A stretch of DNA of 64,000 bases from an uncultured Alphaproteobacteria bacterium (GTDB lineage Bacteria > Pseudomonadota > Alphaproteobacteria > RF32 > CAG-239), in NCBI GenBank assembly GCA_949493535.1, contig CASZWJ010000001.1, positions 283,352 through 347,351 on the forward strand. The letters are read 5' to 3'. The notes below the pieces were generated by a model. That model saw only the letters and a program-made list of their open reading frames with translations. It had not been told where the DNA came from and did not search any database. Both the position numbers and the translations under genes were made by a program. Of this stretch, positions 19,496 to 28,005 are shown in pieces; position 1 is the stretch's first letter, and the number at the start of each line of letters is the position of its first letter.

Positions 19496-19614
19496 AGAAA
19501 CGCAAACGATTAGTGAATCTTCGTGCATGAGTGCAATTTGCGATTCCGTGGCGAAGGTTTTGTATTTATCCGCTTTGCCCGGCAAAGCACAGAGAAAATG
19601 AAAGGAAATATGTC

Positions 19615-20064
19615 ATGAGACATGGAATGAGACACAGAAAACTGAATATGGATACCAATGCTCGTAAGGCTTTGTTCTCTAACTTGACCAACGCTTTGTT
19701 GACCCATGAACAGATTAAAGTTACTGTAACCCGTGCGAAAGAACTGAGAACTTTTGCCGATAACATGATTACATTGGGCAAAAAAGGCCAGTTGAGCAAC
19801 CGCAGACAGGCTTTGTCTTTCCTGCGCAATAATGAAACCGTTTCCAAGCTTTTCTCTACTTTGGCTGAACGCTATAAAGACCGCAACGGCGGTTATACTC
19901 GCGTTTTGAAGGCCGGTTTCCGTTATGGTGACTGTGCTCCGATGGCGATCATCGAATTGGTTGACCGCGATGTTAACGCTAAAGGTGCTAAAGATTTGGC
20001 TCGCGTAGCTGCTGAAAAAGCTGCTATTGCCGAAGCTGAGAAAGCTGCAAACGAAGCAAAATAA
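19615..20064 (+). CDS. rplQ: 50S ribosomal protein L17
   Basis: L17 lies next to the tunnel exit. The ATG at 19615 gives the conserved N-terminus [13 protein letters not shown] and follows AAAGGAAATATGTC; the frame stays open further upstream but that is leader. The core ends near residue 125 and an Ala/Glu/Lys-rich tail brings the length to 149 (E. coli 127), as seen in other alphaproteobacteria. It has its own promoter and terminator. Confidence 0.96.
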   Translation: MRHGMRHRKLNMDTNARKALFSNLTNALLTHEQIKVTVTRAKELRTFADNMITLGKKGQLSNRRQALSFLRNNETVSKLFSTLAERYKDRNGGYTRVLKAGFRYGDCAPMAIIELVDRDVNAKGAKDLARVAAEKAAIAEAEKAANEAK

Positions 20065-20086
20065 GTTTTTGTTTTGTTGAAAAATT

Positions 20087-20112
20087 AAGGGCTGCCTTTG
20101 GGCAGCCCTTTG
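20087..20112 (+). terminator. Rho-independent terminator after rplQ
   Basis: AAGGGCTGCC (20087-20096) pairs with GGCAGCCCTT (20101-20110) across a tight 4-base loop. Confidence 0.85.
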
Positions 20113-20201
20113 TTGTTACAGAAATATCGGCATAAGAAGCTTGATTGTTAACAGCAATTGGTGTATTCTGTAAAGGAATTACTAAATTTATTAAATTATT
20201 T

Positions 20202-20693
20202 ATGACAAAAGCAGAGATTGTTGCACGACTCGGCAAAAAAGCCCGTGTGGTTAATGTTCCCGAAAATCAGTTCGGAATCGTCAAGGTATTGTTTTACACG
20301 CTATTAGGCGAAAACGGCGGCTTTAATTATCTGTGGTCTACTATAGCTGTAGATTTCTTTAACGCTGCAGGTGATAAAGTCGGAAACGCCCTGTTGAACA
20401 TTCATCTATTTCAGCGCAATTATATCCGGATTTCAAAAATCCAGATAATGGAGCGGAAATTTGATGTAACAGAAGACTTGTCGTGTCGTAAAAACAATGT
20501 GACGCCGAACTATGAGATGAAAAATGAAGCCGGCTTTGAAGAAGAGACTGATTTCTCCAAAGAGGTATATGCATTTTTGGCTGAATGCTACCGCCTTTTT
20601 GTTCAGCTGGTTCAAGAGGCTATTGCCTACGAGCCGGAAGTCAATCCGGCAGCTTATGCCTGGATTGTTTCCAGAGGGCATCTTACGGAATGA
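20202..20693 (+). CDS. Hypothetical protein, 163 aa
   Basis: Not recognised. I take ATG 20202; a TTG 57 bases upstream is in frame, but the AAAGGA there lies inside that extension. The product is soluble-looking, with no signal peptide. It has aromatic-rich central strands (GGFNYLWSTIAVDFFNAAGDK), a charged middle (MERKFDVTEDLSCRKNN) and a helical C-terminus ending YAWIVSRGHLTE. It stands alone between the rplQ terminator and its own terminator at 20707-20749. Confidence 0.7.
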   Translation: MTKAEIVARLGKKARVVNVPENQFGIVKVLFYTLLGENGGFNYLWSTIAVDFFNAAGDKVGNALLNIHLFQRNYIRISKIQIMERKFDVTEDLSCRKNNVTPNYEMKNEAGFEEETDFSKEVYAFLAECYRLFVQLVQEAIAYEPEVNPAAYAWIVSRGHLTE

Positions 20694-20706
20694 ATCTGAA
20701 TTTACT

Positions 20707-20749
20707 ATACATCCCTTGTCTTATTTGAAGGCAGGGGATGTATTTTTTT
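20707..20749 (+). terminator. Rho-independent terminator
   Basis: ATACATCCC (20707-20715) pairs with GGGATGTAT (20735-20743), followed by six T. The loop is long (about 19 bases) but the stem is perfect. Confidence 0.65.
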
Positions 20750-20856
20750 ATGCTTACTTGATTGACTTTGAAAATAATATGGAATAATGGTTAAAGAGAT
20801 TTTTTATTGATTATGGTGAATTTTTTTATTTATTATAATAATTTAACAGTAATTTT

Positions 20857-21564
20857 ATGGAAAGAAAGAATCCTGTTATCGGGGTTATCGGCGGTATGTC
20901 GACAGCTTCCAGCGATTACAGCAAAAAACTTATTTATGATTTGTATCGCAAAGAAACCAAAGGAGCGCATTGTCTGTGTATTTTGTCTGTCGATTTAGAC
21001 ATGTGCGAAATTGAAAAGTTGCAAAAAGCCGGAGATAAGGAAGCATTGCGCGAGGAGCTGCGTTTCGCGGCGGAGTGTGTGAAGAATGCAGATTTTGCTA
21101 TTTTGTGTACGAATACCATGCATGAATTCAGCTCGACCGTGTCGGATGTTCTGCCTTTTTGGGATATTCGCAAGATTACGGCAGATGCCGTTCGGGCAGA
21201 GGGGATAGAGTGTGTTGCCCTGTTTGGGACGGCATATACAATGGAAAGTGATTTCTATAAATCAGTGCTTGAAAAATACGGCTTAAAAGTCGTTGTGCCC
21301 GATGAAGAAAGCCGAAAGGCCGTGCATCAGATTATTTATAAGGAGCTGATTAACGGCATTATCAAGATAGAATCAAAGTGCACTTTGATTAATATTATTG
21401 CAGAAATGCAGGAAAAAGGCGCTGCCGGCATTATTTTGGGATGTACGGAGTTGCCTTTGTTGCTTGATTGCCCGTGTATTTTTACGAGAGCCGGAAATGC
21501 GAGAGTGTTCAATACGACCCGGTTGCAGGCCGAAGCCGCCGTGCGTTATGCATTGCAAGGCTGA
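20857..21564 (+). CDS. Aspartate/glutamate racemase family protein
   Basis: Cofactor-independent amino-acid racemase of the Asp/Glu/hydantoin superfamily, probably making D-aspartate or another D-amino acid. The fold's two catalytic thiols are visible: Cys84 in LCTNTMH and Cys196 in LGCTELPLL. The N-terminal GVIGGMSTASSDYSKKLIYD resembles the aspartate racemase N-terminus. 235 residues, normal length. Stand-alone gene with its own terminator; no obvious ribosome-binding site. Substrate is inferred from family only. Confidence 0.88.
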   Translation: MERKNPVIGVIGGMSTASSDYSKKLIYDLYRKETKGAHCLCILSVDLDMCEIEKLQKAGDKEALREELRFAAECVKNADFAILCTNTMHEFSSTVSDVLPFWDIRKITADAVRAEGIECVALFGTAYTMESDFYKSVLEKYGLKVVVPDEESRKAVHQIIYKELINGIIKIESKCTLINIIAEMQEKGAAGIILGCTELPLLLDCPCIFTRAGNARVFNTTRLQAEAAVRYALQG

Positions 21565-21580
21565 AAACATTTTGTGATTA

Positions 21581-21613
21581 AAAAAACGTTCTTTTTATAA
21601 GAACGTTTTTTTT
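21581..21613 (+). terminator. Rho-independent terminator after racemase gene
   Basis: AAAAAACGTTCTT pairs with AAGAACGTTTTTT, then more T. Strong stem with a small loop. Confidence 0.85.
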
Positions 21614-21616
21614 GTT

Positions 21617-21645
21617 TTGACAAAAATATTTTTTTGCGCTATTTT
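21617..21645 (+). promoter_or_regulatory. Sigma-70 promoter
   Basis: TTGACA (21617-21622), 17-base spacer, TATTTT (21640-21645). It serves the gene at 21713. Confidence 0.6.
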
Positions 21646-21712
21646 GGTGAAATCTTAAGTACAATTATGGAAATTACTCACTTATATATAATTTTTATTA
21701 AAAAAAACAGTT

Positions 21713-22255
21713 ATGGAAAAAAAGAACATTCAGGGCCGGGTTTTATACAAATTCCTCCGCCCCACTTCTTTGGAAGTCAATCTCTCTTGCGGCAAAGGTT
21801 TCAAGCTGACAGCAGCTACGCCGGAGAAGTTTCATGTCATTACCCGTTTGAGCAAGTTGCTCCGGAAAAACTCTCAGGTTTCTCTTGAGCTTGATGACGG
21901 TCAGATTGTTGCAATTGCAAATCGCGGCCGTAGCGTCAATTTGCGGGAAGATTTTCCTGAAGTCGGTGCGGCTGTTCTGGAAACGACGTATAAAAAAGTT
22001 AAAGGCATCTTCAAGAAGAAAGAACTGATTATCACTCCTTGCGGATCTGCACTGATGTTGACCGTTTCCGGTGCTGAAAAAGATGTTTACAGCATTACAG
22101 CCGGCGTTGAGCAGAATGATCACCTGTCCGTATTTATGGACGAGTTTTCTCCCGGCGACAGCCTTTCCATGCAGCAGGCTCCTGACGGACAGCTCATCGG
22201 TATTGTGAACCATACCCGAGTTTGTGAATGTGTCTGGAGCAATCAGACTCTTTAA
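21713..22255 (+). CDS. Hypothetical protein, 180 aa
   Basis: Not recognised. The predicted fold is beta-rich with repeated short strands (VSLELDDGQIVAIANRGRSV; ELIITPCGSALMLTVSGAEK; SVFMDEFSPGDSLSMQQAPDG), suggesting a small beta-barrel or sandwich; this is inference. No signal peptide or membrane segment. It has its own consensus-like promoter and a strong terminator, so it is a monocistronic, probably expressed gene. No clear Shine-Dalgarno precedes the ATG. Confidence 0.7.
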   Translation: MEKKNIQGRVLYKFLRPTSLEVNLSCGKGFKLTAATPEKFHVITRLSKLLRKNSQVSLELDDGQIVAIANRGRSVNLREDFPEVGAAVLETTYKKVKGIFKKKELIITPCGSALMLTVSGAEKDVYSITAGVEQNDHLSVFMDEFSPGDSLSMQQAPDGQLIGIVNHTRVCECVWSNQTL

Positions 22256-22273
22256 GGTTTGAGTTTATTTTTG

Positions 22274-22317
22274 AAAAGCAGGATTGCAATTTTGCAATCC
22301 TGCTTTTCTTTTTTTTC
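22274..22317 (+). terminator. Rho-independent terminator
   Basis: AAAAGCAGGATTGCAA (22274-22289) and TTGCAATCCTGCTTTT (22292-22307) form a 16-bp perfect stem, followed by T-rich DNA. Confidence 0.92.
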
Positions 22318-22354
22318 TGTGTGAATTATCGAATTTAATAAAAATATATCTTTT

Positions 22355-22444
22355 TTGACAAAATATGCTTTTTTTGACTAGATTTGACTCTAATTTTGTG
22401 GTATGGTACTCGTGTTTTTCAAAAAACAACTTGTATAGAATCAA
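22355..22444 (+). promoter_or_regulatory. Promoter region of carD
   Basis: Several overlapping TTGACA/TTGACT hexamers occur between about 22355 and 22390, with TAGATT, TATGGT and TACTCG as possible -10 elements at workable spacings. Which pair is used cannot be decided by eye. Confidence 0.4.
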
Positions 22445-22462
22445 TTGAACCGGTCGGTTCAA
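22445..22462. promoter_or_regulatory. 18-bp inverted repeat ahead of carD (possible TetR-type operator)
   Basis: TTGAACCG-GT-CGGTTCAA is a perfect palindrome 17 bases before the carD ATG. GAACCGGTCGGTTC-like sites are typical of TetR-family operators. No TetR-family gene is in the window. Confidence 0.45.
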
Positions 22463-22479
22463 AATAACAGGACAAGCAA

Positions 22480-22992
22480 ATGAATAAAAAAACACCATAT
22501 AAATTAGCGTTCTCTTCCGGCGACTATGTCGTTTATCCGGCTCATGGCGTTGGCAAAGTATCTGACATTACCAAACAAAAGGTGGCCGGCACCGAATTAG
22601 AACTCATTGTTGTTAATTTTGACAAAGATAAAATGACTCTGCGTATTCCTATGGCTAAAGCAGAGACAACCGGTTTGCGCCAGATTTCCGATGCGAATGT
22701 TATGGAAGACGCTATCAGCACGTTGAAGGGCAAAGCTAAAGTTAAAAAGATTATGTGGTCCCGCCGTGCGCAGGAATATGAAAATAAAATCAATTCTGGT
22801 TCTCCGGTGGCAATTGCCGAAGTTATCCGCGATTTGCATCGAAACGAGAATCTGGCAGAACAATCTTACAGCGAACGCCAGATTTATGAGCAGGCTCTTG
22901 ACCGTTTGGCCAATGAATATGCCGTATTCCAGAATATGCCCGTTGCAGAGGCGCAGAAGGCTTTGGTGGATATATTGTCCAAAGTTTCTTAA
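22480..22992 (+). CDS. carD: CarD/CdnL family transcription regulator
   Basis: CarD-type proteins bind the RNA polymerase beta subunit and stabilise open complexes, often at rRNA promoters. The N-terminal RNAP-interaction Tudor-like domain (about residues 12-70) has GDYVVYPAHGVGKV; the helical DNA-binding domain follows, with WSRRAQEYENKI and LAEQSYSERQIYEQALDRLANE. 170 residues, typical for alphaproteobacteria. AGGA precedes the ATG. The inverted repeat just upstream suggests it is itself regulated. Confidence 0.94.
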   Translation: MNKKTPYKLAFSSGDYVVYPAHGVGKVSDITKQKVAGTELELIVVNFDKDKMTLRIPMAKAETTGLRQISDANVMEDAISTLKGKAKVKKIMWSRRAQEYENKINSGSPVAIAEVIRDLHRNENLAEQSYSERQIYEQALDRLANEYAVFQNMPVAEAQKALVDILSKVS

Positions 22993-23105
22993 AATCCATT
23001 CTATGGATTGCTGATACAGAAATTACAAAAGACGGAAAATTTATGTAGGTCTATCGACTCTGAAATTTTCCGTCTTTTATTATCAATCTCGAATAATAGA
23101 TTTTA
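22990..23105. repeat. Long imperfect palindrome, copy PR4 (after carD)
   Basis: It starts on the carD TAA: TAAAATC (22990-22996) pairs with GATTTTA (23099-23105), and AGACGGAAAATTT pairs perfectly with AAATTTTCCGTCT around the apex. The apex at 23043-23061 is ATGTAGGTCTATCGACTCT, a diverged family version. Its left end (TAAAATCCATTCTATGGA...TACAGAAA) closely matches copy PR6 at 51588. Confidence 0.78.
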
Positions 23106-23121
23106 TAGTTTTTCTCTTTGA

Positions 23122-23150
23122 GTACCTGATTTTCGTCAGGTGCTTTTTTT
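23122..23150 (+). terminator. Rho-independent terminator
   Basis: ACCTGA (23124-23129) pairs with TCAGGT (23136-23141), then seven T at 23144-23150. It lies 17 bases after palindrome PR4. From here to 23313 nothing further is seen apart from the upstream region of the next gene. Confidence 0.7.
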
Positions 23151-23313
23151 ATGCCGACTCCGAAATCCGGTACAGTACGAGTCAAATTTAAAATAAAAAT
23201 AAAAAAATTCTGAGGACAAGTTTGGGGATAAAGCAGACTCAATTTGCGAATCATCAAAAGTTAAGGAATCATTAATCAAAAATTATCGCGTAGATTTAAA
23301 AAGGCAGTGGTTA

Positions 23314-23730
23314 ATGTTTGATGTTGATGCGGAAATGCAAACCCGAATTACCGATGATATTGCTATTACGGCTTGTCCGGTTTTGGTTGACGAAGAAAGC
23401 CGGGAAGATGATACTCTCTGGGGGTATTATCTGTGTATTGAAAATAATTCTGCCCATAAAATCCATGTGGTTGGCAAGAATTGGAATATCAGTGACGATA
23501 AAGGGAATCTGTATTGCGATAATTCAATGGGGTTCAAAGGGGAGATTCCCGAGCTTGAACCCGGTGAATGTTTTGAATTTACCAGCACGGCACCTATAAA
23601 GTCTTCCAATGCGGTTTTTTACGGAAGTTGCAGAATTATGGATGAAGCCGGCACTGTTACCAAAGATATTCGTATTCCGACTTTTTCATTATCATCTGCC
23701 AAGGAAAGCTATTCCGTTACAATTAATTAG
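23314..23730 (+). CDS. apaG: ApaG-domain protein
   Basis: ApaG proteins have a fibronectin-III-like fold; the cellular role is unclear (the E. coli gene is linked to Co2+ resistance and Ap4A genes). Nearly the whole 138-residue protein is one ApaG domain. LWGYYLCIENNSAHKIHVVGKNWNI matches the family strand with the conserved Trp, and GFKGEIPELEPGECFEFTS matches the GE-PxLxPGE-F-YTS motif. Weak ribosome-binding site. Stand-alone gene with a strong terminator. Confidence 0.85.
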   Translation: MFDVDAEMQTRITDDIAITACPVLVDEESREDDTLWGYYLCIENNSAHKIHVVGKNWNISDDKGNLYCDNSMGFKGEIPELEPGECFEFTSTAPIKSSNAVFYGSCRIMDEAGTVTKDIRIPTFSLSSAKESYSVTIN

Positions 23731-23734
23731 CGAT

Positions 23735-23766
23735 AAAAAAAAGGCCTCTTAATGAGGCCTTTTTTA
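23735..23766. terminator. Bidirectional terminator between apaG and lipoprotein gene
   Basis: AAAAAAGGCCTC and GAGGCCTTTTTT form a symmetric stem with A and T runs on both sides. It serves the convergent genes on either side. Confidence 0.9.
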
Positions 23767-23778
23767 TAAGATTCAGAA

Positions 23779-24396
23779 TTAATCGAAACTCTCAACCTGA
23801 GTGTTGTTTTCAATATACATGTTGAGATAACGGTGGATGTTTTGATCCATTTTGGCATTAAACTCGTCAAAGAGTTTGGTTACCATGCTGTTCCAATATT
23901 TTTCTTTTTCCGCAATGTCCGTATCGGCAGGGATAATCAATTCGCGCCAAGCAACGACTTCTGTTTCTGCTTTGGCTAAGCTGTTGGTATCGCTGATGCG
24001 GACGACAACATCGAGATTAGCACGATATTTGATGCGGTCTTTGGTGAAGACTTCCTGCGCTTTTTCTATTTCTTCGGTAACGCTGGCATCTTTAATAATG
24101 ACAGATGCGATACGGTCACTGCTGAAATCAACGGCCTTCAAACGATCCTTAGCCCAAACTTTTGCGGTTTTTTCGATTGAAATCGGAAAAAGATGTTCAA
24201 CGTTCGGACGAGTAAAGGAAGGCGTGAAGTCGGAAATGACGTCAATTTGTTTAACTTTCAACTCAATAGGAGCAGAACTTGAGAAACGCGGTTCGCGATA
24301 AGTTTCAACTTCTTCGTCAATGGGTTTGAAAGCAGAGCATGAGGCCAGGAGCGAGATAACTGCCATGACCGGAAAAATTCTTTTTAACATATTCAT
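23779..24396 (-). CDS. Predicted lipoprotein, 205 aa
   Basis: Function unknown. The signal peptide (residues 1-19) ends in a lipobox LLASC with Cys20, so the mature protein is probably lipid-anchored in the periplasm. The rest is mixed alpha/beta, with a run of charged helices (EEIEKAQEVFTKDRIKY) and a C-terminal helix before NTQVESFD. Similar small lipoproteins are common in alphaproteobacteria. It lies downstream of hslO on the same strand with 75 bases between, possibly one transcript. Confidence 0.8.
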   Translation of the reverse strand: MNMLKRIFPVMAVISLLASCSAFKPIDEEVETYREPRFSSSAPIELKVKQIDVISDFTPSFTRPNVEHLFPISIEKTAKVWAKDRLKAVDFSSDRIASVIIKDASVTEEIEKAQEVFTKDRIKYRANLDVVVRISDTNSLAKAETEVVAWRELIIPADTDIAEKEKYWNSMVTKLFDEFNAKMDQNIHRYLNMYIENNTQVESFD

Positions 24397-24471
24397 CTTT
24401 TTAATCCATAAAGTTTATGATTGTCTCTTAATATAAAATCCATAGATTAAAATGTCGTTAATGTGAAATTT

Positions 24472-25386
24472 TTACTGTTCTATGATTTCGCCTTTGTCAA
24501 AGATATATTTTTCCGAGCAAAAACGGCAATCGGCAGTGATTTTGTTGTTCTCTGCCAGATTTTCGATTTCTTTTTTATCAAAAGAGCGCAGCGTTTTTAA
24601 TAATTTTTCACGACTGCAGCGGCAACCGAATTTGTACTCTGCCGATTTGGTAATAACCAGATTATTCGAATGGTATAAACGGGTTAATAAATCTTCAGCG
24701 CTCAATTCGGCGTTGAAAATTTCATCAGCCGTCAAAGAATGCATGAAAACTTGCGCCTGATTCCATGCTTCATCTAATTCGGCGGCATCCTGCGGGCTTT
24801 TTCCTCCTTCGTCAGGCATTTTCTGGATCATAATTCCGGCGGCACTCCAGCTTTGCGAATCGCCTTGAGGCGGCAACAAAAAGAGTTGCAATGCCGTTTC
24901 GATTTGTTCTGATTGTTTGAAATAACGCAAAGCACATTCGGTCAGGTCTTTGCCGCGCAGTTCGACAATTCCCTGATACAGCTGCGTATCAGCCCCTTGG
25001 TCAACGGTAAAAGCCAGGCGTCCTTCGCCCATCAGATGCGGCGCTGCTTCGATCTCACCGCTGGTTTTTCGCAGAGCCTGAGAATGTTCTAAACGTTTTT
25101 CATCGAATCCGGCGCAAGCGCGCATTGTTCCGTCCGAGCAAATATCAACGACAACCATAGTGACCGGCCCGCTGCTTTCTGTTTGCAAAGTGAACAGTCC
25201 GTTATATTTGATTGAGCTTGCCAAAATTGCGGCCAAAGCAGAGCTTTCGGCAATGACGGCGGAGACGGGTTTCGGATAACCGTGTTTATGCAGGATTGTG
25301 TCCAGCACATTGTGCAGACGAACCAAGCGTCCGCGGAAAGCGCCGTTATCAATGTGAAAGCTGGTGCATACGTCAAAATTATCCAA
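24472..25386 (-). CDS. hslO: Redox-regulated chaperone Hsp33
   Basis: Hsp33 is a cytosolic holdase switched on by oxidative unfolding. The N-terminal substrate-binding domain covers about residues 1-230. The C-terminal redox switch is visible: CRC at 255-257 and CRFC at 287-290, the CXC/CXXC zinc site. 304 residues, normal length. Transcribed divergently from recX with a 76-base shared upstream region. Confidence 0.95.
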   Translation of the reverse strand: MDNFDVCTSFHIDNGAFRGRLVRLHNVLDTILHKHGYPKPVSAVIAESSALAAILASSIKYNGLFTLQTESSGPVTMVVVDICSDGTMRACAGFDEKRLEHSQALRKTSGEIEAAPHLMGEGRLAFTVDQGADTQLYQGIVELRGKDLTECALRYFKQSEQIETALQLFLLPPQGDSQSWSAAGIMIQKMPDEGGKSPQDAAELDEAWNQAQVFMHSLTADEIFNAELSAEDLLTRLYHSNNLVITKSAEYKFGCRCSREKLLKTLRSFDKKEIENLAENNKITADCRFCSEKYIFDKGEIIEQ

Positions 25387-25468
25387 TTTTTTTCCCCTTA
25401 AATGATTAGCTGGTGATTTTTATTTTAATCTTTGTTATATATTTAATTAAATTTTAAGGAGTTTGCAA

Positions 25469-26023
25469 GTGTTTGACGAGAGTGAAAAGCCGAAAAAAAC
25501 AAGGATTTTGAAAAAAATTACCAAACAGCGGCTGAAAAATATTGCGTTATATTACCTGAAACGTTACGAAACCTCGGTAGACAATCTGCGGCAGGTATTG
25601 AGAAAGCGTATTAATGACTATGCATATCAAAATAAAGAATTTGACAAATATGAGGCTTATGGCTGGGCGGAAGAAATTCTTTCCGATTTTCAGCGTTACG
25701 GTTATGTCAATGACGAGCGTTTTGCCGAAATCAGAATCCGCGATTATATCAATGCCGGAAAGTCCGTGCGCTATATTCAAGGCAAGCTGCGTGAGAAAGG
25801 GGTTGATTCCGAACTGGTCAATGCGGTTTTGGAGAATCAGGAATATGATGAATTTGAAACAGCTCTTAAGCTTGCCCGCAAAAAGCATATCGGACCGTTT
25901 CGCACTGATGAAGAAGCCCGTTATGAGTATCGCCAAAAAGATATGGGGACCTTGGTCCGTGCCGGTTTTTCTTATGATGTTGTCACAAAGGTTCTTGAAA
26001 CCCAGCTTGACGATGAAACTTAG
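25469..26023 (+). CDS. recX: RecX family regulatory protein
   Basis: RecX proteins inhibit RecA filament extension. The start is taken at GTG 25469, seven bases after AAGGAG; a TTG at 25463 is too close to that site. The 184-residue protein is the expected bundle of three-helix repeats: LRQVLRKRI, YVNDERFAEIRIRDYINAGKS, then IQGKLREKGVDSELVNAVL. recA is not in the window. It converges on truA, whose stop lies within the last few bases. Confidence 0.9.
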   Translation: MFDESEKPKKTRILKKITKQRLKNIALYYLKRYETSVDNLRQVLRKRINDYAYQNKEFDKYEAYGWAEEILSDFQRYGYVNDERFAEIRIRDYINAGKSVRYIQGKLREKGVDSELVNAVLENQEYDEFETALKLARKKHIGPFRTDEEARYEYRQKDMGTLVRAGFSYDVVTKVLETQLDDET

Positions 26024-26823
26024 TAAACGACTTTGTTAAGATACAGTCCGCATGACGGGGCATTCGGGCCGGAGCAGCGCCGGTCTTTGGCTTCGAGAAT
26101 TTTTACCATATCGTGCGGCGGGATTTGTCCGCAACCGACCATTTTCAGCGTTCCGACCATGTTTCTGACCTGATGGTGCAAAAATGAACGGGCTTCGACA
26201 ATGAAATCAATTTCTTCTCCGGTTTGGACAATATCCAGCCTGTCCAAAGTCCGAACGGGCGATTTGGCCTGACAAGCGGCAGCCCGAAACGAGGTGAAAT
26301 CATGATTGCCCAGCAGGTATGACGCGGCTTCGCGCATTTTCTCAACATCTAACGGGCAGGGAACCCACCAGACACGATTTTTGAGCAAAGCAGGAAAGGC
26401 TCGCCGGTTGAGTATTTTATAAACATAGCCTCGTCCGACGGCGGAAAAACGGGCATGAAAATCATTTGAAACTTTTTCGGCTTTGAGGACGCTCATGGCA
26501 ATGTCATTGCTGCGCAGATGGTGGTTTAAACCTTGCAGGAGGCGAAAAGGGTCAATCTCCGCATCCAAATCAAAATGTGCGACTTGTGCTAAAGCATGAA
26601 CTCCGGCATCGGTTCTTCCGGCAACGAAGGTATCTGTATGGCGAGAAGAATCGTTTTCTTTACTTTCTTTATAAGCGGCATATTCTTCACGATTGAGCGG
26701 TGTCCGTCCTAAAAAACGGGCAATTGCCGTTTCCAGATTTTCCTGAGCGCTGGGGCCGTCGAGCTGTCTTTGCCAGCCTAAAATGCCGGTGCCGTCATAT
26801 TCCAGAGTCAATTTGTATCGCAT
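26020..26823 (-). CDS. truA: tRNA pseudouridine(38-40) synthase
   Basis: TruA converts U38-U40 in the anticodon arm to pseudouridine. The start MRYKLTLEYDGT at 26823 matches the conserved N-terminus; an upstream extension is rejected. The catalytic Asp is Asp72 in AGRTDAGVHA, shifted by about a dozen residues compared with E. coli by an insertion at about residues 45-62 (charged, NREEYAAYKESK...). 267 residues. Its 3' end overlaps the recX end by 4 bases, convergently. Confidence 0.94.
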   Translation of the reverse strand: MRYKLTLEYDGTGILGWQRQLDGPSAQENLETAIARFLGRTPLNREEYAAYKESKENDSSRHTDTFVAGRTDAGVHALAQVAHFDLDAEIDPFRLLQGLNHHLRSNDIAMSVLKAEKVSNDFHARFSAVGRGYVYKILNRRAFPALLKNRVWWVPCPLDVEKMREAASYLLGNHDFTSFRAAACQAKSPVRTLDRLDIVQTGEEIDFIVEARSFLHHQVRNMVGTLKMVGCGQIPPHDMVKILEAKDRRCSGPNAPSCGLYLNKVVY

Positions 26824-26838
26824 GTTTGTTCTCAAAAT

Positions 26839-26869
26839 AAAAAGGGGATATTTTTTTATCCCCTTTTTA
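26839..26869 (-). terminator. Rho-independent terminator after the dehydrogenase gene
   Basis: AAAAAGGGGATA and TATCCCCTTTTT form a symmetric stem between truA and the Gfo/Idh gene. It ends the latter, so truA is probably expressed separately. Confidence 0.85.
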
Positions 26870-26895
26870 TAATAAAATGTGCTGTTTGGCAAATG

Positions 26896-27921
26896 TTATT
26901 CTGCAGCGACAGTCAGCGCGCCGTCGATGTCTTCAGATTTGAACAGTCCGAGTTTTTTCTGAACAGTCCAGATAACGCGCAGAGCCTCCAGAGCATTTTC
27001 GCCGGTAATACGCGGCGTTTCTTTGCCGTTAATGCAGTTGACAAAGTGGTTCAGCTCGGCAGTCAACGGCTGGTTGGTCGGAATAAACAATTGTTCGACG
27101 CTGCCTTTTAAGCCATAGTTCATCCAATCAGGGATGCTGTCTTGGTTGACATAAGGCATGCGGCCTTGAGAATGAACGTTGATGCTTTGGCCGATGAAAT
27201 CCATATCAATATAGTTGGTATCGGTTGAGACGGTCAGGGTGCGAACGCGGGCTTGGGTAATACGGCTGGCGGTCATGCTGGCCGTTACGCCGTTTTCAAA
27301 TTCCAACAGAGCCGTGATATAGTCTTTGCCTTCTGCGTGATCCGGCGTTTTTACCGAAGAAGCCAGAATGTTTTTAACCGGAGATTTAACCAGAGACAAA
27401 ACGATTTCGGCATCGTGAATCATCAAATCCATAGAGACGTCAACATCGGTGATACGGCCGCTGGCAGCTGACATGCGCTGGGCGGTTAACGAACGGATTT
27501 TGCTGGTGTCAGACAAAATCTTGTGCATTTGTTCTACGGCCGGGTTAAACTGTTCAATGTGGCCGACAAGCAGCGTTACATTATTTTTTGCGGCGGCGTT
27601 GATTAATCTGTTGCAGCCTTCTTCTGTGGTTGCCAAAGGTTTTTCCATTAAGCAGTGAATGCCTTTGTTTAAGAAAAATTCACCGACATCCGCATGGGTA
27701 ACCGAGGTTGTAACGACGCTGACAGCGTCAACGGATGCGGCAACCTCTTCCAAAGATGAAAAAGCTTTAATGCCGAACATTTCCGCTGCTTTTTGTGCTG
27801 CATCGGAGAAAATGTCATAAACGCCGACCAGTTCGACACCCGGCAGAGCTTTATAAGTTTTCAAATGGTTTCTGCCCATCATTCCGGCGCCGATGACGGC
27901 AACTTTAATCGTGTTTGTCAT
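26896..27921 (-). CDS. Gfo/Idh/MocA family NAD(P)-dependent oxidoreductase
   Basis: The N-terminal Rossmann domain has VAVIGAGMMGRNHL (residues 7-20); the family EKPLATT motif lies near 93-99; the C-terminal substrate domain follows. The VGHIEQFNPAV segment resembles UDP-N-acetylglucosamine 3-dehydrogenase (GnnA-like) enzymes that make diamino-sugar lipid A, but no aminotransferase or lpx gene lies beside it, so the substrate remains open. 341 residues, normal length. Divergent from the lipoprotein gene at 28040. Confidence 0.85.
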   Translation of the reverse strand: MTNTIKVAVIGAGMMGRNHLKTYKALPGVELVGVYDIFSDAAQKAAEMFGIKAFSSLEEVAASVDAVSVVTTSVTHADVGEFFLNKGIHCLMEKPLATTEEGCNRLINAAAKNNVTLLVGHIEQFNPAVEQMHKILSDTSKIRSLTAQRMSAASGRITDVDVSMDLMIHDAEIVLSLVKSPVKNILASSVKTPDHAEGKDYITALLEFENGVTASMTASRITQARVRTLTVSTDTNYIDMDFIGQSINVHSQGRMPYVNQDSIPDWMNYGLKGSVEQLFIPTNQPLTAELNHFVNCINGKETPRITGENALEALRVIWTVQKKLGLFKSEDIDGALTVAAE

Positions 27922-28005
27922 ATTCGTTTAATCCCTAAAATTTTAGTTTGCTGAATTTATTTAGTTTACTATTAGCAAAATTCTTGGTAAAAAGCTTTTA
28001 AATTC

